Shown piece after piece: positions 55,656-64,000 of a stretch of DNA of 64,000 nt. Where the stretch lies: contig NZ_CP047169.1 in assembly GCF_016806125.1 (NCBI RefSeq), positions 121,075-185,074 on the forward strand, written 5' to 3'. A model generated the notes under the pieces. It did no database searches and was not told the origin of the DNA. It worked only from the letters and a program-made list of their open reading frames with translations. Source of the DNA: Ponticoccus alexandrii (GTDB taxonomy: Bacteria > Pseudomonadota > Alphaproteobacteria > Rhodobacterales > Rhodobacteraceae). Every line of letters begins with the position of its first letter. Position 1 is the first letter of the stretch. The position numbers were made by a program, and so were the translations under genes.

Positions 55656-55859
55656 GGTTTTCTCTCTCCCTCGAATTCTGGCCGATGCTGTCGCTGCTGC
55701 GGACGGAACTCCGGAAGAACGTAAGCTCTTGTGCCATCAGCTCAGCGCCGGTCTCAAAGAGTGACGCCAGGCGGCAGCCACTCTGCCGACCTTGCCCCAC
55801 GTTCTGCTAATGCTTCAAATGCAATTATCTGAAGAATAATTGCGATTGACGCATTGGTC

Positions 55860-56190
55860 TGTCGATGGCTGCCTTTGACTGCGGCAACCCGGTTCGGACT
55901 GATGGCTCAAGGGTCGTTGCGACAGTATCCGCGATCTCAGTTTCCTCATCTCTTCTCTGAATGCTTCGGTGGGGGTTCGCCATCCGAGGCACTTTCTGGG
56001 TGTCTCGTTCAGGCGCTCTCAAATCGCCTTCATATTGCGATTTGAGAGAGCCGCGCGCTGGGTGTCTCGCGGCAGATACCGGCGGGACCGCTTGTTCAGG
56101 TTCTCGACCGATCCTTTCTGCCACGGGGCTTGGGGATCACAAAACCAGCTATCAGTACCGATGCCGGACTTCAGCTTGCGCCACGCACGA
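55860..56190 (-). pseudogene. IS30-family transposase, C-terminal fragment
   Basis: The minus strand reads 'SWFCDPQAPWQKGSVENLNK', 'RRYLPRDTQ' and, after an in-frame TGA at 56019-56021, 'ERLNETPRKCLGWRTPTEAF'. These are the end of the IS30 DDE domain (D-P-xx-P-W-Q-K-G). N-terminal two thirds absent. A perfect 11-bp inverted repeat (CTCTCAAATCG / CGATTTGAGAG, 56017-56048) surrounds the stop. Confidence 0.65.
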
Positions 56191-56259
56191 AATGTACCGA
56201 CCCACTGAATTTCTGCTCATGCTACAAGGGATTTGACCTGCCCCCCGATGGTCCCTCGT

Positions 56260-57146
56260 TCATAACGAGAGTCTGCGGGTCTGGTTTTCATATTCATCGT
56301 CGTTGGTTTGGGCAAGCGAGGCGGGCGTGGAGCCCTCGAATTGCTCAAGCGTTCGGCGCGCTTCTGCGGGTGTTTGGTTCGCCAGCGAAGAGTGCGGCCT
56401 GACGTTGTTGTAGTCGTATCGCCAGAGCGCCAGCTTTCTGCGGGCGTCCTCCAGGCTGTCGAACATCTCTTCGTTCAGCAGTTCATCGCGCAGGCTGCCA
56501 TTGAAGCTTTCGATGAAGGCGTTCTGCTGGGGCTTGCCAGGATCAATGTAATGCCAATCGACATCGTTGTCGTTCGCCCATTTCAGGATCGCCCGGCTGG
56601 TGAACTCGGTGCCGTTGTCGCTGACAATACTGGCCGGTTTTCCATAGACCCGGACAAGCGCGTCCAGTTCCCGAGCGACGCGGGCGCCCGAGATGCTGGT
56701 ATCCGCGATCAGGCAAAGGTTTTCTCGGCAACAATCATCATTCACGGCCAGAATGCGGAACCGGCGTGAGGCTCCGAACGTGTCGGACAGGAAGTCCAGC
56801 GACCAGCGCTCGCCCGGTCTCAAAGCTTCTGGCAGTGGCGTTCGTGAGCCACGAGCCCGTTTCCGACCCCGTCGTCGCCGGACGCCCAGCTTCTCATCTG
56901 TGTAAAGCCGATAGAGTTTTTTGTGGTTCATGATCATCCCTTACGCTCCAGCATCACCCCGATCCGTCGGTAGCCGAACCCGCGACGCTTAGCTGCGACC
57001 GCTTTCATCTCCTTACGTATTTTCAGGATTGTCAGGCGGGCGTTCGCGCCGGACCGTTTTCGGATCGACACCGAAAAGTCGGCAGGCCCGGCGCTGCGAG
57101 ATATCATGATCCCGCAGCGCCCTGAGCGCTGCCTCTCGCCGCTCAT
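56260..57146 (-). pseudogene. IS3-family orfB (transposase), two frameshifts
   Basis: Assembled product is a full OrfB: 'LRDHDISQRRACRLFGVDPK', then an extra A (about 57030) before 'IRKEMKAVAAKRRGFGYRRI', then one base missing at about 56936 before '[20 protein letters not shown]'. The DDE domain is intact in the last frame ('[20 protein letters not shown]', '[16 protein letters not shown]', '[20 protein letters not shown]'). The frame breaks should stop transposition. Confidence 0.8.
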
Positions 57147-57155
57147 TCGGCGTCG

Positions 57156-57462
57156 TCAGCTCTTTCCCAGCAAGTCCTTCAGCACGACATTGTCCAGCAT
57201 GCTGTCCGCCAGCAGGCGCTTGAGCTTGGCATTCTCATCTTCCAACGCCCTCAGCCTGGCGGCGTCAGACACCTCCATGCCGCCATACTTCGATTTGAAC
57301 TTGTAGAATGTGTCTTGGCTCAGGCCGTGCTTGCGACACACCTCCGCCGTCGGCATTCCGTTCTGCGCTACGATTGATCCACTGGATCAATCGCTTAACG
57401 CTTGAACCCTGTTCCTTGATCATCCCGATGATCTGCGCCTCGGTGAAACGGCTCTTTCGCAT
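57156..57462 (-). pseudogene. IS3-family orfA, interrupted by a short palindromic insertion
   Basis: It begins MRKSRFTEAQIIGMIKEQ and later continues MPTAEVCRKHGLSQDTF to LLADSMLDNVVLKDLLGKS in another frame. Between them an extra stretch of about 45 bp contains the palindrome GATTGATCC AGT GGATCAATC (about 57381-57401), which breaks the frame. Confidence 0.75.
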
Positions 57463-57493
57463 CTGTTTGCTCCTTCGAAAGCTTGAGCAAACT

Positions 57494-58531
57494 CTACATC
57501 ACAACGAGGGACATTTCGGGGGGCAGGTCAATCTCCGCCACCTCTGCCGCGCGGATCGCGAAGCGGTCTGCCAGAGGACCCAGAGAGGCCGCCTCGGACG
57601 AAGCCGCGCTGCCGTGGCGGGCGCGGTCGGCGATGCCGTGGAAGATCACTGCGAAGCGGAACATGGCAAAGGCGGTGTGGAAGGGAAGCAGGGGGCCTTC
57701 AAGGTCGGAATGCGCGAAATATTCCGCGAGGAAGGCCTCGCGGGTAGGGATGCCACCCGCTTCCCAGCCGGTGCCCCGGATGCCGCCGTATTCCTCTGGC
57801 GTGGCGTGCCAGGGGATCACGCAGAAGCCCAGGTCGGCCAGCGGATGGCCCAGCGTCGACAGTTCCCAGTCCAGGACCGCCGCCACGCGGGGTGCATCGG
57901 GGGCGAAGATCAGGTTACCCAGCCGGAAATCACCATGCGCGATGGACACTGCGCCGTCGTCTTCGGGCATGGCGTCCCGCAACCACGGGATCAGGCGGTC
58001 CAGCGCCTCGATCCGCGGGCCCTCGCTGTCGTGGTACTGCCGCGACCAGCGTGCGATCTGGCGCTCGAAATAGTTACCGGGTTTACCGTAGGCGCCAAGG
58101 CCCACCGTCTGGGGCCGCACCGCATGTAGCCGCGCCAGCGTGCGGGCCATGTCCAGGTAGATCTCGTGCCGCTCGTCCGGCGACAGCCCCGGCAGAGTGC
58201 AATCGGAAAAGACCCGGCCCTCGATCCGCTCCATCACGTAGAAGGGTACCCCCAACACGCTGGCGTCTTCTTCCAGCGCCAGCACCTGCGGCACCGGGAC
58301 GGCTGTCGGGCCAAGAGCTTGCTGTACGCGGAATTCGCGTTCGACGGCATGGGCGCCGGGCAGGATCGGGCCTCGGGGCTTGGCGCGCAGTACAAGCCGC
58401 CGGTCGCCCCAGTTGACGAACCATGTGGGGTTGGATTGCCCGCCGCTGATGCGCTGCAGTGCCAGCGCGGGACCGCCGGGGATGTGGCGCTGCAGCCAGC
58501 CGGTCAGGGCGATTGTGTCGGGGTCGCTCAT
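57494..58531 (-). CDS. aminoglycoside phosphotransferase-fold kinase, 3' end provided by an IS
   Basis: A 345-residue APH/ACAD10-like kinase-fold protein: 'ISGGQSNPTWFVNW', 'LRAKPRGPILPGAHAVEREFRV', 'SIAHGDFRLGNLIF' (catalytic loop HGDFRLGN), 'AVLDWELSTLGHPLADLG'. Such proteins sit beside acyl-CoA dehydrogenases and may phosphorylate a hydroxyacyl substrate. The ATG at 58531 has GGGGG upstream. Codons after about 57531 come from the IS3 end ('PPEMSLVVM', stop TAG at 57494), so the natural C-terminus was replaced, though the catalytic core is complete. Confidence 0.85.
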   Translation of the reverse strand: MSDPDTIALTGWLQRHIPGGPALALQRISGGQSNPTWFVNWGDRRLVLRAKPRGPILPGAHAVEREFRVQQALGPTAVPVPQVLALEEDASVLGVPFYVMERIEGRVFSDCTLPGLSPDERHEIYLDMARTLARLHAVRPQTVGLGAYGKPGNYFERQIARWSRQYHDSEGPRIEALDRLIPWLRDAMPEDDGAVSIAHGDFRLGNLIFAPDAPRVAAVLDWELSTLGHPLADLGFCVIPWHATPEEYGGIRGTGWEAGGIPTREAFLAEYFAHSDLEGPLLPFHTAFAMFRFAVIFHGIADRARHGSAASSEAASLGPLADRFAIRAAEVAEIDLPPEMSLVVM

Positions 58532-58573
58532 GCCCGTACCCCCTGACGCCACGCGATGCGCGCCTTGACGGTG

Positions 58574-59782
58574 TCATGCATCGGCCACGTCCCAGTTCCA
58601 GAAGCCACGCCCCTCGTCGCCCAGATGCCGGTTCAGTACCATCTGGTGCACCTCGTCGGCGCCATCCACCAGCCGCGCCTGCCGGGCGTAGCGGTAGACC
58701 CATTCCAGAACCGTATCGGTGGAATAGCCGCGCGCGCCGTTGATCTGAATGCCGGTGTCGGCGGCCTGATGCAGCAGGTTGGCGACGTGTATCTTTGCCA
58801 TCGAGACCTCTTTCTTCGCAAACCGCCCCTGCTCCAGCTCCCACGCGGCCTTCATCACCAACAGGCGCCCGGTCTCGATGCCCATGGCCAGCGCGCCCAG
58901 CTTGACCTGAATGCTCTCGCGGTCCGCCAGCCGGACGCCGAAGCCCTCTCGCCGCGCGGCATACTCGGTGGCGATCTCGACGCAGCGCTTGGCCAGCCCC
59001 AGCCAGCGCATGCAGTGGGTCAGACGCGCGACGCCGAGGCGCATCTGCGTGACCTTCAGCCCGCGCCCTTCCTCCAGCAGCACGCGGTCGGCGGGCAGGT
59101 CCATGCCGTCGTAGACCAGCTCGCAATGGCCGCCGTGTTCCTCGGGACCCATGATGCCGATGCGCCGCTCGATCCGCCAGCCGGCGTCGTTGCGGTCGTG
59201 CAGGAAGGCGGTCAGCCCCCGGCGCGGATCGTCCGAGGTGCGGGCCATCAGGATGAAATGGCTGGCATCCTCGGCCCCGGTGATGAACCACTTGTGGCCG
59301 GTGATGCGCCAGCCCGTCTTTGTCCGTTCCGCCCGAGTCTGGATCATGCCCGGGTCCGAGCCGCCGCCGGGTGCGGGTTCGGTCATCGCGAAAGAGGATG
59401 AAACGTCACCCGAAACGATGGGGGCCAGCCATCGGGCACGCTGTTCTTCTGTCGCAACCTTCGCGAGTAGCATCATGTTACCGTCGTCCGGAGCTGCCGA
59501 GTTGAACACGACGGGGCCAAAGATCGAGCGGTTCATTTCCTCGTAGCAGACCGCCATGCCTACGGCACCCAGACCCCGGCCTCCGTGTTCGGGCGGCAGT
59601 TGCAGGCACCACAATCCCTGATCCTTCGCCCGCTGGCGTAGGGTATTCAGCGATCGGCGGCCGATGTTCCCGTGAACGTCCCAGTTCATGCGGTCCGCCT
59701 CGACGGGCAGGATCTCGTCCTCGACGAAGCGGGCGATCCGGGCGCGGTAATCCTCGATCCGGGGGGAAATGGTGAAGTCCAT
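58574..59782 (-). CDS. acyl-CoA dehydrogenase
   Basis: A 402-residue flavoprotein: 'GLWCLQLPPEHGGRGLGAVGMAV', 'SFAMTEPAPGGGSDPGMIQTRAER' (FAD/substrate loop), 'WFITGAEDASHFILMARTS', and C-terminal 'QINGARGYSTDTVLEWVYRYAR'. It oxidises an acyl-CoA to the enoyl-CoA. GGAGAG is upstream of the ATG at 59782. It is flanked by the SDR and kinase-fold genes, the same trio seen in CoA-thioester breakdown clusters. Confidence 0.92.
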   Translation of the reverse strand: MDFTISPRIEDYRARIARFVEDEILPVEADRMNWDVHGNIGRRSLNTLRQRAKDQGLWCLQLPPEHGGRGLGAVGMAVCYEEMNRSIFGPVVFNSAAPDDGNMMLLAKVATEEQRARWLAPIVSGDVSSSFAMTEPAPGGGSDPGMIQTRAERTKTGWRITGHKWFITGAEDASHFILMARTSDDPRRGLTAFLHDRNDAGWRIERRIGIMGPEEHGGHCELVYDGMDLPADRVLLEEGRGLKVTQMRLGVARLTHCMRWLGLAKRCVEIATEYAARREGFGVRLADRESIQVKLGALAMGIETGRLLVMKAAWELEQGRFAKKEVSMAKIHVANLLHQAADTGIQINGARGYSTDTVLEWVYRYARQARLVDGADEVHQMVLNRHLGDEGRGFWNWDVADA

Positions 59783-59792
59783 GGGGGCTCTC

Positions 59793-60551
59793 CTATAGCG
59801 AGGACACGAGGTGGCCACCGTCGACGGCAATGTCGGCGCCGGTCATGAAGCGCCCGAGGTCCGAGGCCAGCAGCAGAAGCGCGCCGTCCAGATCGCGCGC
59901 CTGCCCGATCCGGCGCTGCGGAACGCGGCGGATCAGCGCCTGACCGGCATCGGAGGCAAAGAAGTCCCGGTTGATGTCGGTCTCGATATAGCCGGGGCAC
60001 AGCGCGTTGACGCGGATGCCGTGCCGTGCCCATTCCAGCGCCAGCGCGCGGGTCAGTTGCAAGAGCCCGCCCTTGGACGCGGCATAGGCCGAGGTATGCC
60101 CGGCCACGCGATGCGCGAGGATCGAGGCGACGTTGACGATGCTTCCCGGCGTCCCTGCGTCAATCATCGCCTGCGCGGTGGCCTTCGCGACGTGGAAAGC
60201 GCCCTTGAGGTTGACGTCGATCACCCGGTCGATGTCCCCGGGTCCGTGGTCGAGGGCGGAAGCGGAGTGCGCAACCCCCGCGTTGTTTATGACGATGTCG
60301 AAGCGGCGGCCCGCCAGCGCCTCTGCCACCTGCGCGGCATCGCCCACGTCCAGCGCCAGCGGCTCTGCCTGACCGCCGCACTCGCGGATCGCCGCGCAGG
60401 TCTCCTCCAGCCGGTCCGTGCGGCGCGCCGCCAACGTGACCCGCGCGCCCAACCCGCCCAGAAGCTGCGCGAAGTGCTCTCCAAGGCCGGACGAGGCCCC
60501 GGTGACAAGCGCCTCCGCCCCCGCGATGCCGGGCCACTGTTGGTCTGTCAT
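59793..60551 (-). CDS. SDR-family oxidoreductase
   Basis: A 252-residue short-chain dehydrogenase: nucleotide site 'ALVTGASSGLGEHFA', 'INNAGVAHS', Ser in 'NVASILAHRVAGHTSAYAASKGG' with the YxxxK active site, and C-terminal 'FMTGADIAVDGGHL'. GGGAGG precedes the ATG. First gene of the three-gene unit transcribed away from the TetR gene; likely a 3-hydroxyacyl-CoA or similar alcohol dehydrogenase. Confidence 0.92.
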   Translation of the reverse strand: MTDQQWPGIAGAEALVTGASSGLGEHFAQLLGGLGARVTLAARRTDRLEETCAAIRECGGQAEPLALDVGDAAQVAEALAGRRFDIVINNAGVAHSASALDHGPGDIDRVIDVNLKGAFHVAKATAQAMIDAGTPGSIVNVASILAHRVAGHTSAYAASKGGLLQLTRALALEWARHGIRVNALCPGYIETDINRDFFASDAGQALIRRVPQRRIGQARDLDGALLLLASDLGRFMTGADIAVDGGHLVSSL

Positions 60552-60576
60552 GTCGTTTCCTCCCGCGGTCGAAAAA

Positions 60577-60592
60577 TCGAACGCTCGCTCGA
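60577..60592. promoter_or_regulatory. TetR operator 1
   Basis: TCGAACGCTCGCTCGA is an inverted repeat with one mismatch (TCGAACG / CGCTCGA), 26 bp upstream of the SDR ATG. Confidence 0.65.
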
Positions 60593-60622
60593 AAAGTAGC
60601 GGCGGAACGGCATGGTTGTCAA

Positions 60623-60638
60623 TCGAGCGCTCGCTCGA
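60623..60638. promoter_or_regulatory. TetR operator 2
   Basis: TCGAGCGCTCGCTCGA repeats operator 1 with one base change and has perfect TCGAGCG / CGCTCGA arms. It is 46 bp from operator 1 and 38 bp before the tetR ATG, so each divergent promoter has its own copy. Confidence 0.7.
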
Positions 60639-60675
60639 TAGTCTGTGGGGCGACCCTGCCGGAAGATCGCCGCCG

Positions 60676-61332
60676 ATGCCCCAGACCCCCTCTGAAACGC
60701 TGTGCCGGTCCATACTGGAGGCCAATGCCGCCACCATCTCCGTCCAGAAAGAGGCGCTGGCGGTGCGGCGCCTGCAGACCATCCTCGGGGCGGCGCTGAA
60801 GCTTTCGGCGGAGAGCGGATTCCACGCCATGTCTCTGCGGGCGCTCTCGCAGGACGCGGGGGTTTCGATGGGCGGACTCTACGCTTATTTCGACAGCAAG
60901 AGCACGCTTTTGCGGATGATCCTTCAGGCGGTGACGCGGGCAGTCGAAGAGACGCTGGCGCAGCCGCCGCAGGGCATCGCCGAAGATCCGGTTGCGCATC
61001 TCGACTGGCTGATCGACGCGCATATCCGGCTGACCGAAGAAATGCTGCCGTGGTTCACCTTTGCCTTCATGGAGGCAAAGAGTTTTCCCCGCGACCTGCG
61101 CCGCATGGCCACCGACAGCGAGGCTATGACCGAAGGCTATATCGCCGCGATCATCGAGCGCGCCGTGGCGCAGGGACAGTTCCGGGCCGACCTTTCGCCG
61201 ATCGTGCCAGCGCTGGTGAAGCCGCTTTTGCAGGACTGGTACGTCAAACGCACCAAGTACCGGCGCCGGGGCATCGGCATCGACGCCTATATCGCCACGG
61301 TGCAGGATAGCGTGCGGCGCATCTGCCGTTAG
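60676..61332 (+). CDS. TetR-family regulator
   Basis: A 218-residue regulator: HTH 'ILGAALKLSAESGFHAMSLRALSQDAGVSMGGLYAYFDSKSTLLRMIL', then an all-helical ligand domain with 'LPWFTFAFMEAKSFPRDLRRM' of the FadR/KstR2-like type. Divergent from the SDR-acyl-CoA dehydrogenase-kinase unit, with two matching operators in between. Probably a repressor released by an acyl-CoA. The ATG at 60676 follows GGAAG. Confidence 0.9.
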   Translation: MPQTPSETLCRSILEANAATISVQKEALAVRRLQTILGAALKLSAESGFHAMSLRALSQDAGVSMGGLYAYFDSKSTLLRMILQAVTRAVEETLAQPPQGIAEDPVAHLDWLIDAHIRLTEEMLPWFTFAFMEAKSFPRDLRRMATDSEAMTEGYIAAIIERAVAQGQFRADLSPIVPALVKPLLQDWYVKRTKYRRRGIGIDAYIATVQDSVRRICR

Positions 61333-61350
61333 CGGCGGCGGGCGCGGGGC

Positions 61351-62127
61351 CTATCCCGGCGGTCCGAAGGCAAGGTTGGCGGGGGCGATCAGCCCCTCTT
61401 CGGTGGCCACGGCAGAGAAATCGTCCAGCGCGGCGAAGCGGGCCGGGCGCACGGTGCCGAGTTTGGAGCGGTCGGTGACCAGCACGCTGCGCGCCGCCCG
61501 GCTCATGGCCTGCCGCTTCAGCCCCGCCTCGCGGAAGGTGATGCAGGTCACGCCCAGACGGGCGTCGACTCCCGCCGCCGACATCAGCGCAAGATTGACC
61601 GCGTAGGCGTCCAGCGTGCCATCCTCTTCCGCCGGGTAGAACGAGGCAGTGGCGGGATGGTAGACGCCGCCCAGCAGGACGAGCTTTATGTTCGGTTTGC
61701 GCACCGCCATATCGGCAATGTTCAAAGCGTAACATATCACGGTCAGCTTCATCTCGGCCGGGATGGCGTGGACGAGGTGGGGCAGGGTGGTGCCGCAATC
61801 GATAAAGACGGTCGCCTCTTCATCCAGAAGGGGCAGGCAGGCATGGCAGGCAGCGCGCTTGGCGTCCTGGTTGATCTCTGCCGCATCCGACAGGTCATAG
61901 GGCGCGCGGCGTGCGGCGTCCTGTGTCAGAACGATATGCCCGCCGAGGAACTGCAGCATTTCTGGGTTTTCCCGCACATCGCGGCGCACTGTCATTTCCG
62001 AGACGTCGAGGCTTTCGGCGGCGTCGCGCACATGCAGCGGCCCGTCGCGCATGACCGCGTCCCGCAGCCACAGAGCGCGGGCCTCTTTCCGGCTTGCGGG
62101 CATCCCGCGCGTCTCGCTCTGGTTCAT
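61351..62127 (-). CDS. DeoR-family regulator of deoC
   Basis: A 258-residue regulator: DeoR HTH 'RDAVMRDGPLHVRDAAESLDVSEMTVRRDVRENPEMLQFLGGHIVL', effector domain with 'ATVFIDCGTTLPHLVHAIP' (phosphate-binding loop) and 'KLVLLGGVYHPATASF'. Divergent from deoC with a 139-bp gap, so it is expected to repress deoC and the aldehyde dehydrogenase gene in the absence of a deoxyribose phosphate signal. Confidence 0.9.
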   Translation of the reverse strand: MNQSETRGMPASRKEARALWLRDAVMRDGPLHVRDAAESLDVSEMTVRRDVRENPEMLQFLGGHIVLTQDAARRAPYDLSDAAEINQDAKRAACHACLPLLDEEATVFIDCGTTLPHLVHAIPAEMKLTVICYALNIADMAVRKPNIKLVLLGGVYHPATASFYPAEEDGTLDAYAVNLALMSAAGVDARLGVTCITFREAGLKRQAMSRAARSVLVTDRSKLGTVRPARFAALDDFSAVATEEGLIAPANLAFGPPG

Positions 62128-62266
62128 GTCGCCGCCCCCGATGCTGATAATGTTATGATTGTAACAGAATAGGGTTGCGAGGACAACATAATTGCCGCAT
62201 CCTTGCGAAAAGGATGCCATCGGATTCGCGGCAGGCGAGGCGGTGGCGACCGACGGAGGGAAGATC

Positions 62267-63259
62267 TTGAAGACAGAGGTGACCACCCTGCCGGCCTCGA
62301 CGCCGGTGGCGCATCCGCGCAACGAGGGCATGGCGCTGGATCTGGGTGCCGTGCGCGCCGTGCAGGTCAACACAGAAGCCAGCAACCGCCGCGCCGCCAG
62401 CCTGCCGGGCCGCCGTGCCGTCAAGGGTGATGCGCAAAGCGCGTGGCTGCTGAAGGCCGTGACCTGCATCGACCTGACCACGCTCAATGGCGATGACACA
62501 GAGGGCCGCGTGCGGCGGCTTTGCGCCAAAGCCGCGCAGCCGATCCGCGCCGACTTGCTCGACGCGCTTGGCATGGCGGATCGCCGGATCACCACCGGCG
62601 CGGTCTGTGTCTACCACCGTTTCGTCGCGACCGCCGTCGAGGCGCTGCAAGGCACCGGCATCCCGGTGGCCGCCGTCTCGACCGGCTTTCCGGCGGGTCT
62701 GGCGCCGCATCACACCAAGCTGGCCGAGATCGAGGCCTCCGTCGCCGATGGCGCGCAAGAGATCGACATCGTCATCACGCGAGAGCATGTGCTGACCGGC
62801 AACTGGCAGGCGCTGTATGACGAGATGCGCGACTACCGCGCCGCCTGCGGCGATGCGCACGTCAAGGCGATCCTCGCCACCGGCGATCTCAAGACCCTGC
62901 GCAACGTCGCCCGCGCCAGCCTTGTCTGCATGATGGCGGGCGCCGATTTCATCAAGACCTCGACCGGCAAGGAGGGCGTGAACGCCACGCTGCCCGTGTC
63001 CCTGACCATGGTCCGGGCGATCCGCCAATACCGCGAGATGACCGGCGTCAAGGTCGGCTACAAGCCCGCCGGGGGCGTGTCGAAGGCCAAGGATGCCCTC
63101 GTGTACCTTGCGCTGATGAAAGAGGAACTGGGCCTCGACTGGGTGCAGCCGGACCTCTTCCGCTTCGGTGCCTCGTCGCTTCTGGGCGATATCGAGCGGC
63201 AACTCGAACACCGCGTGACCGGCGCCTACAGCGCCGCGCAACGCCACCCGATCGGATGA
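62267..63259 (+). CDS. deoC: deoxyribose-phosphate aldolase
   Basis: A 330-residue class I aldolase. 'AILATGDL' and the Schiff-base motif 'ADFIKTSTGK' are present, with 'KVGYKPAGGVSKAKDALVYL' and 'FRFGASSLLGDIERQL'. The start is a TTG at 62267 because a strong GGAGGG lies six bases upstream; an ATG at 62192 lacks one. It splits 2-deoxyribose 5-phosphate to glyceraldehyde 3-phosphate and acetaldehyde. The aldehyde dehydrogenase gene follows after 4 bp and can take up the acetaldehyde. Confidence 0.93.
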   Translation: MKTEVTTLPASTPVAHPRNEGMALDLGAVRAVQVNTEASNRRAASLPGRRAVKGDAQSAWLLKAVTCIDLTTLNGDDTEGRVRRLCAKAAQPIRADLLDALGMADRRITTGAVCVYHRFVATAVEALQGTGIPVAAVSTGFPAGLAPHHTKLAEIEASVADGAQEIDIVITREHVLTGNWQALYDEMRDYRAACGDAHVKAILATGDLKTLRNVARASLVCMMAGADFIKTSTGKEGVNATLPVSLTMVRAIRQYREMTGVKVGYKPAGGVSKAKDALVYLALMKEELGLDWVQPDLFRFGASSLLGDIERQLEHRVTGAYSAAQRHPIG

Positions 63260-63263
63260 CCCA

Positions 63264-64000
63264 ATGACAGTCGCGAGCTTCTTCGACAGCATGGATTACG
63301 CCCCCAGCACAGAGGACGACAGCGCCGCGCGCGCATGGCTTTCCTCGCACGATGCGCGCTTCGGCCATTTCATCGACGGCGCCTTCACCAAGCCCGCCGA
63401 GGGCTTCGACACCGCCGAGCCCGCGACCGGCAAGGCGCTGGCGCAGGTCTCTCAGGGGACAGCGGCGGATGTGGATGCGGCCTTCAAGGCGGCACGCCGC
63501 GCGCAAAAGGGCTGGGCCGCGCTGCCGGGCCATGAGCGCGCCCTGAAGCTTTACGCGCTGGCGCGGATCATCCAGCGCAACTCCCGCCTGATCGCGGTGG
63601 TCGAGGCGCTGGACAACGGCAAGTCGATCCGCGAGACGCGCGACATCGACATTCCGCTCGCCGCGCGACACTTCTACCACCACGCGGGCTGGGCGCAGCT
63701 GCAGGAGAGCCAGTTCGCGGGCTACGATCCCGTGGGGGTCGTGGGGCAGGTGATCCCGTGGAACTTCCCCTTCCTGATGCTGGCGTGGAAACTGGCGCCC
63801 GCCCTGGCGCTGGGGAACGCGGTGGTTCTGAAGCCCGCCGAGGCGACGCCGCTGACCGCGCTGCTGTTCGCCGAACTGGCGCAGGCGGCGGGGCTGCCCG
63901 CCGGTGTGCTGAACATCGTCACCGGCGACGGAGAGACCGGCGCCCTGATCGCCGCGCATGAGGGGGCCGACAAGGTGGCCTTCACCGGCTCGACCGAGGT
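63264..64000 (+). CDS. aldehyde dehydrogenase (3' end outside the window)
   Basis: The first 245 residues of an NAD(P)-dependent aldehyde dehydrogenase, running off the window. 'FIDGAFTKPAEGFDTAEPATGKALAQV', 'GVVGQVIPWNFPFLMLAWKLAPALALGNAVVLKPAEATPLTALL' and 'KVAFTGSTEV' form the cofactor-binding part; the catalytic Cys lies beyond the end. ATG 4 bp after deoC, so co-transcribed. Likely converts acetaldehyde from deoxyribose to acetate. Confidence 0.9.
   Translation, partial: MTVASFFDSMDYAPSTEDDSAARAWLSSHDARFGHFIDGAFTKPAEGFDTAEPATGKALAQVSQGTAADVDAAFKAARRAQKGWAALPGHERALKLYALARIIQRNSRLIAVVEALDNGKSIRETRDIDIPLAARHFYHHAGWAQLQESQFAGYDPVGVVGQVIPWNFPFLMLAWKLAPALALGNAVVLKPAEATPLTALLFAELAQAAGLPAGVLNIVTGDGETGALIAAHEGADKVAFTGSTE

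Larger units (their letters stand above)
56234..57530 (-). mobile_element. IS3-family element, inactivated (1297 bp)
   Basis: Near-perfect terminal inverted repeats beginning TGACCTGCCCCCCGA (left at 56234, right ending at 57530) enclose orfA and orfB on the minus strand. No matching direct repeat flanks it: ATT on the left, ATC on the right. orfA carries an insertion of about 45 bp, and orfB carries two frameshifts. It has cut the 3' end of the phosphotransferase gene. Confidence 0.85.

Noticed and set aside
55825..56124. A 99-residue minus-strand open frame before the IS3 element
   Set aside because: The IS30 transposase motifs in another frame of the same strand explain this stretch better.

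Overview
The window is GC-rich DNA that looks like an extrachromosomal replicon (plasmid or chromid) of an alphaproteobacterium, most likely a Rhodobacterales/Roseobacter-group organism. The main reason is a complete repA-repB-repC module at 33.4-37.0 kb with two perfect palindromic parS-like sites beside repC. The dense ATGA-coupled catabolic operons, the TRAP and ABC importers and the homogentisate gene set fit the same group. No rRNA, tRNA or CRISPR array was seen.

Layout. 0-8.4 kb: the 3' part of a giant RTX/VCBS-repeat adhesin with 17 near-identical tandem repeats of about 102 residues. One base is missing at about 1422, which splits the reading frame. 8.5-9.6 kb: a mosaic of IS66 and IS3 fragments that also supplies the last codons of the next gene. 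9.6-19.7 kb: a homogentisate operon on the minus strand (hmgA, fahA, MBL-fold protein, FAD aromatic hydroxylase, DUF2783 small protein, maiA, TRAP dctPQM, HpaR-type MarR) with a divergent MarR regulator.

20.1-32.7 kb: an eleven-gene minus-strand operon headed by a GntR/FCD regulator with palindromic operators: rhodanese, peptide-type ABC importer, alpha/beta hydrolase, acyl-CoA ligase, CocE/NonD hydrolase and M20 (AbgB-like) amidohydrolase. 32.85-33.1 kb: a LysR remnant. 33.3-37.0 kb: repABC and parS. 37.7-39.8 kb: a LysR gene divergent from a decayed ABC substrate-binding gene.

40.0-49.3 kb: a second importer plus amidohydrolase operon (two alpha/beta hydrolases, two permeases, a fused double ATPase, binding protein, M20 amidohydrolase, LysR). 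49.6-51.4 kb: an intact-looking IS1595-family element with 24-bp inverted repeats, an 8-bp target duplication and a lipoprotein-like passenger gene. 51.4-55.7 kb: a LysR regulator and two exported tannase/feruloyl-esterase-type hydrolases. 55.8-57.5 kb: an IS30 fragment and a decayed IS3 element. 57.5-61.3 kb: a phosphotransferase, acyl-CoA dehydrogenase and SDR set, divergent from a TetR regulator with two matching 16-bp operators. 61.35-64 kb: a DeoR regulator, deoC and an aldehyde dehydrogenase that runs off the window.

Taken together this is an accessory catabolic replicon. It appears built to capture aromatic acids, esters and amide-linked compounds, hydrolyse them outside or inside the cell, activate the acids with CoA and feed homogentisate to fumarate and acetoacetate. 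The most interesting points are the twin importer-amidohydrolase operons on either side of the replication module, the hydrolase pairs whose catalytic motifs have diverged, and the IS1595 passenger gene. All functional statements are inferred from motifs and gene context; no database search was run.
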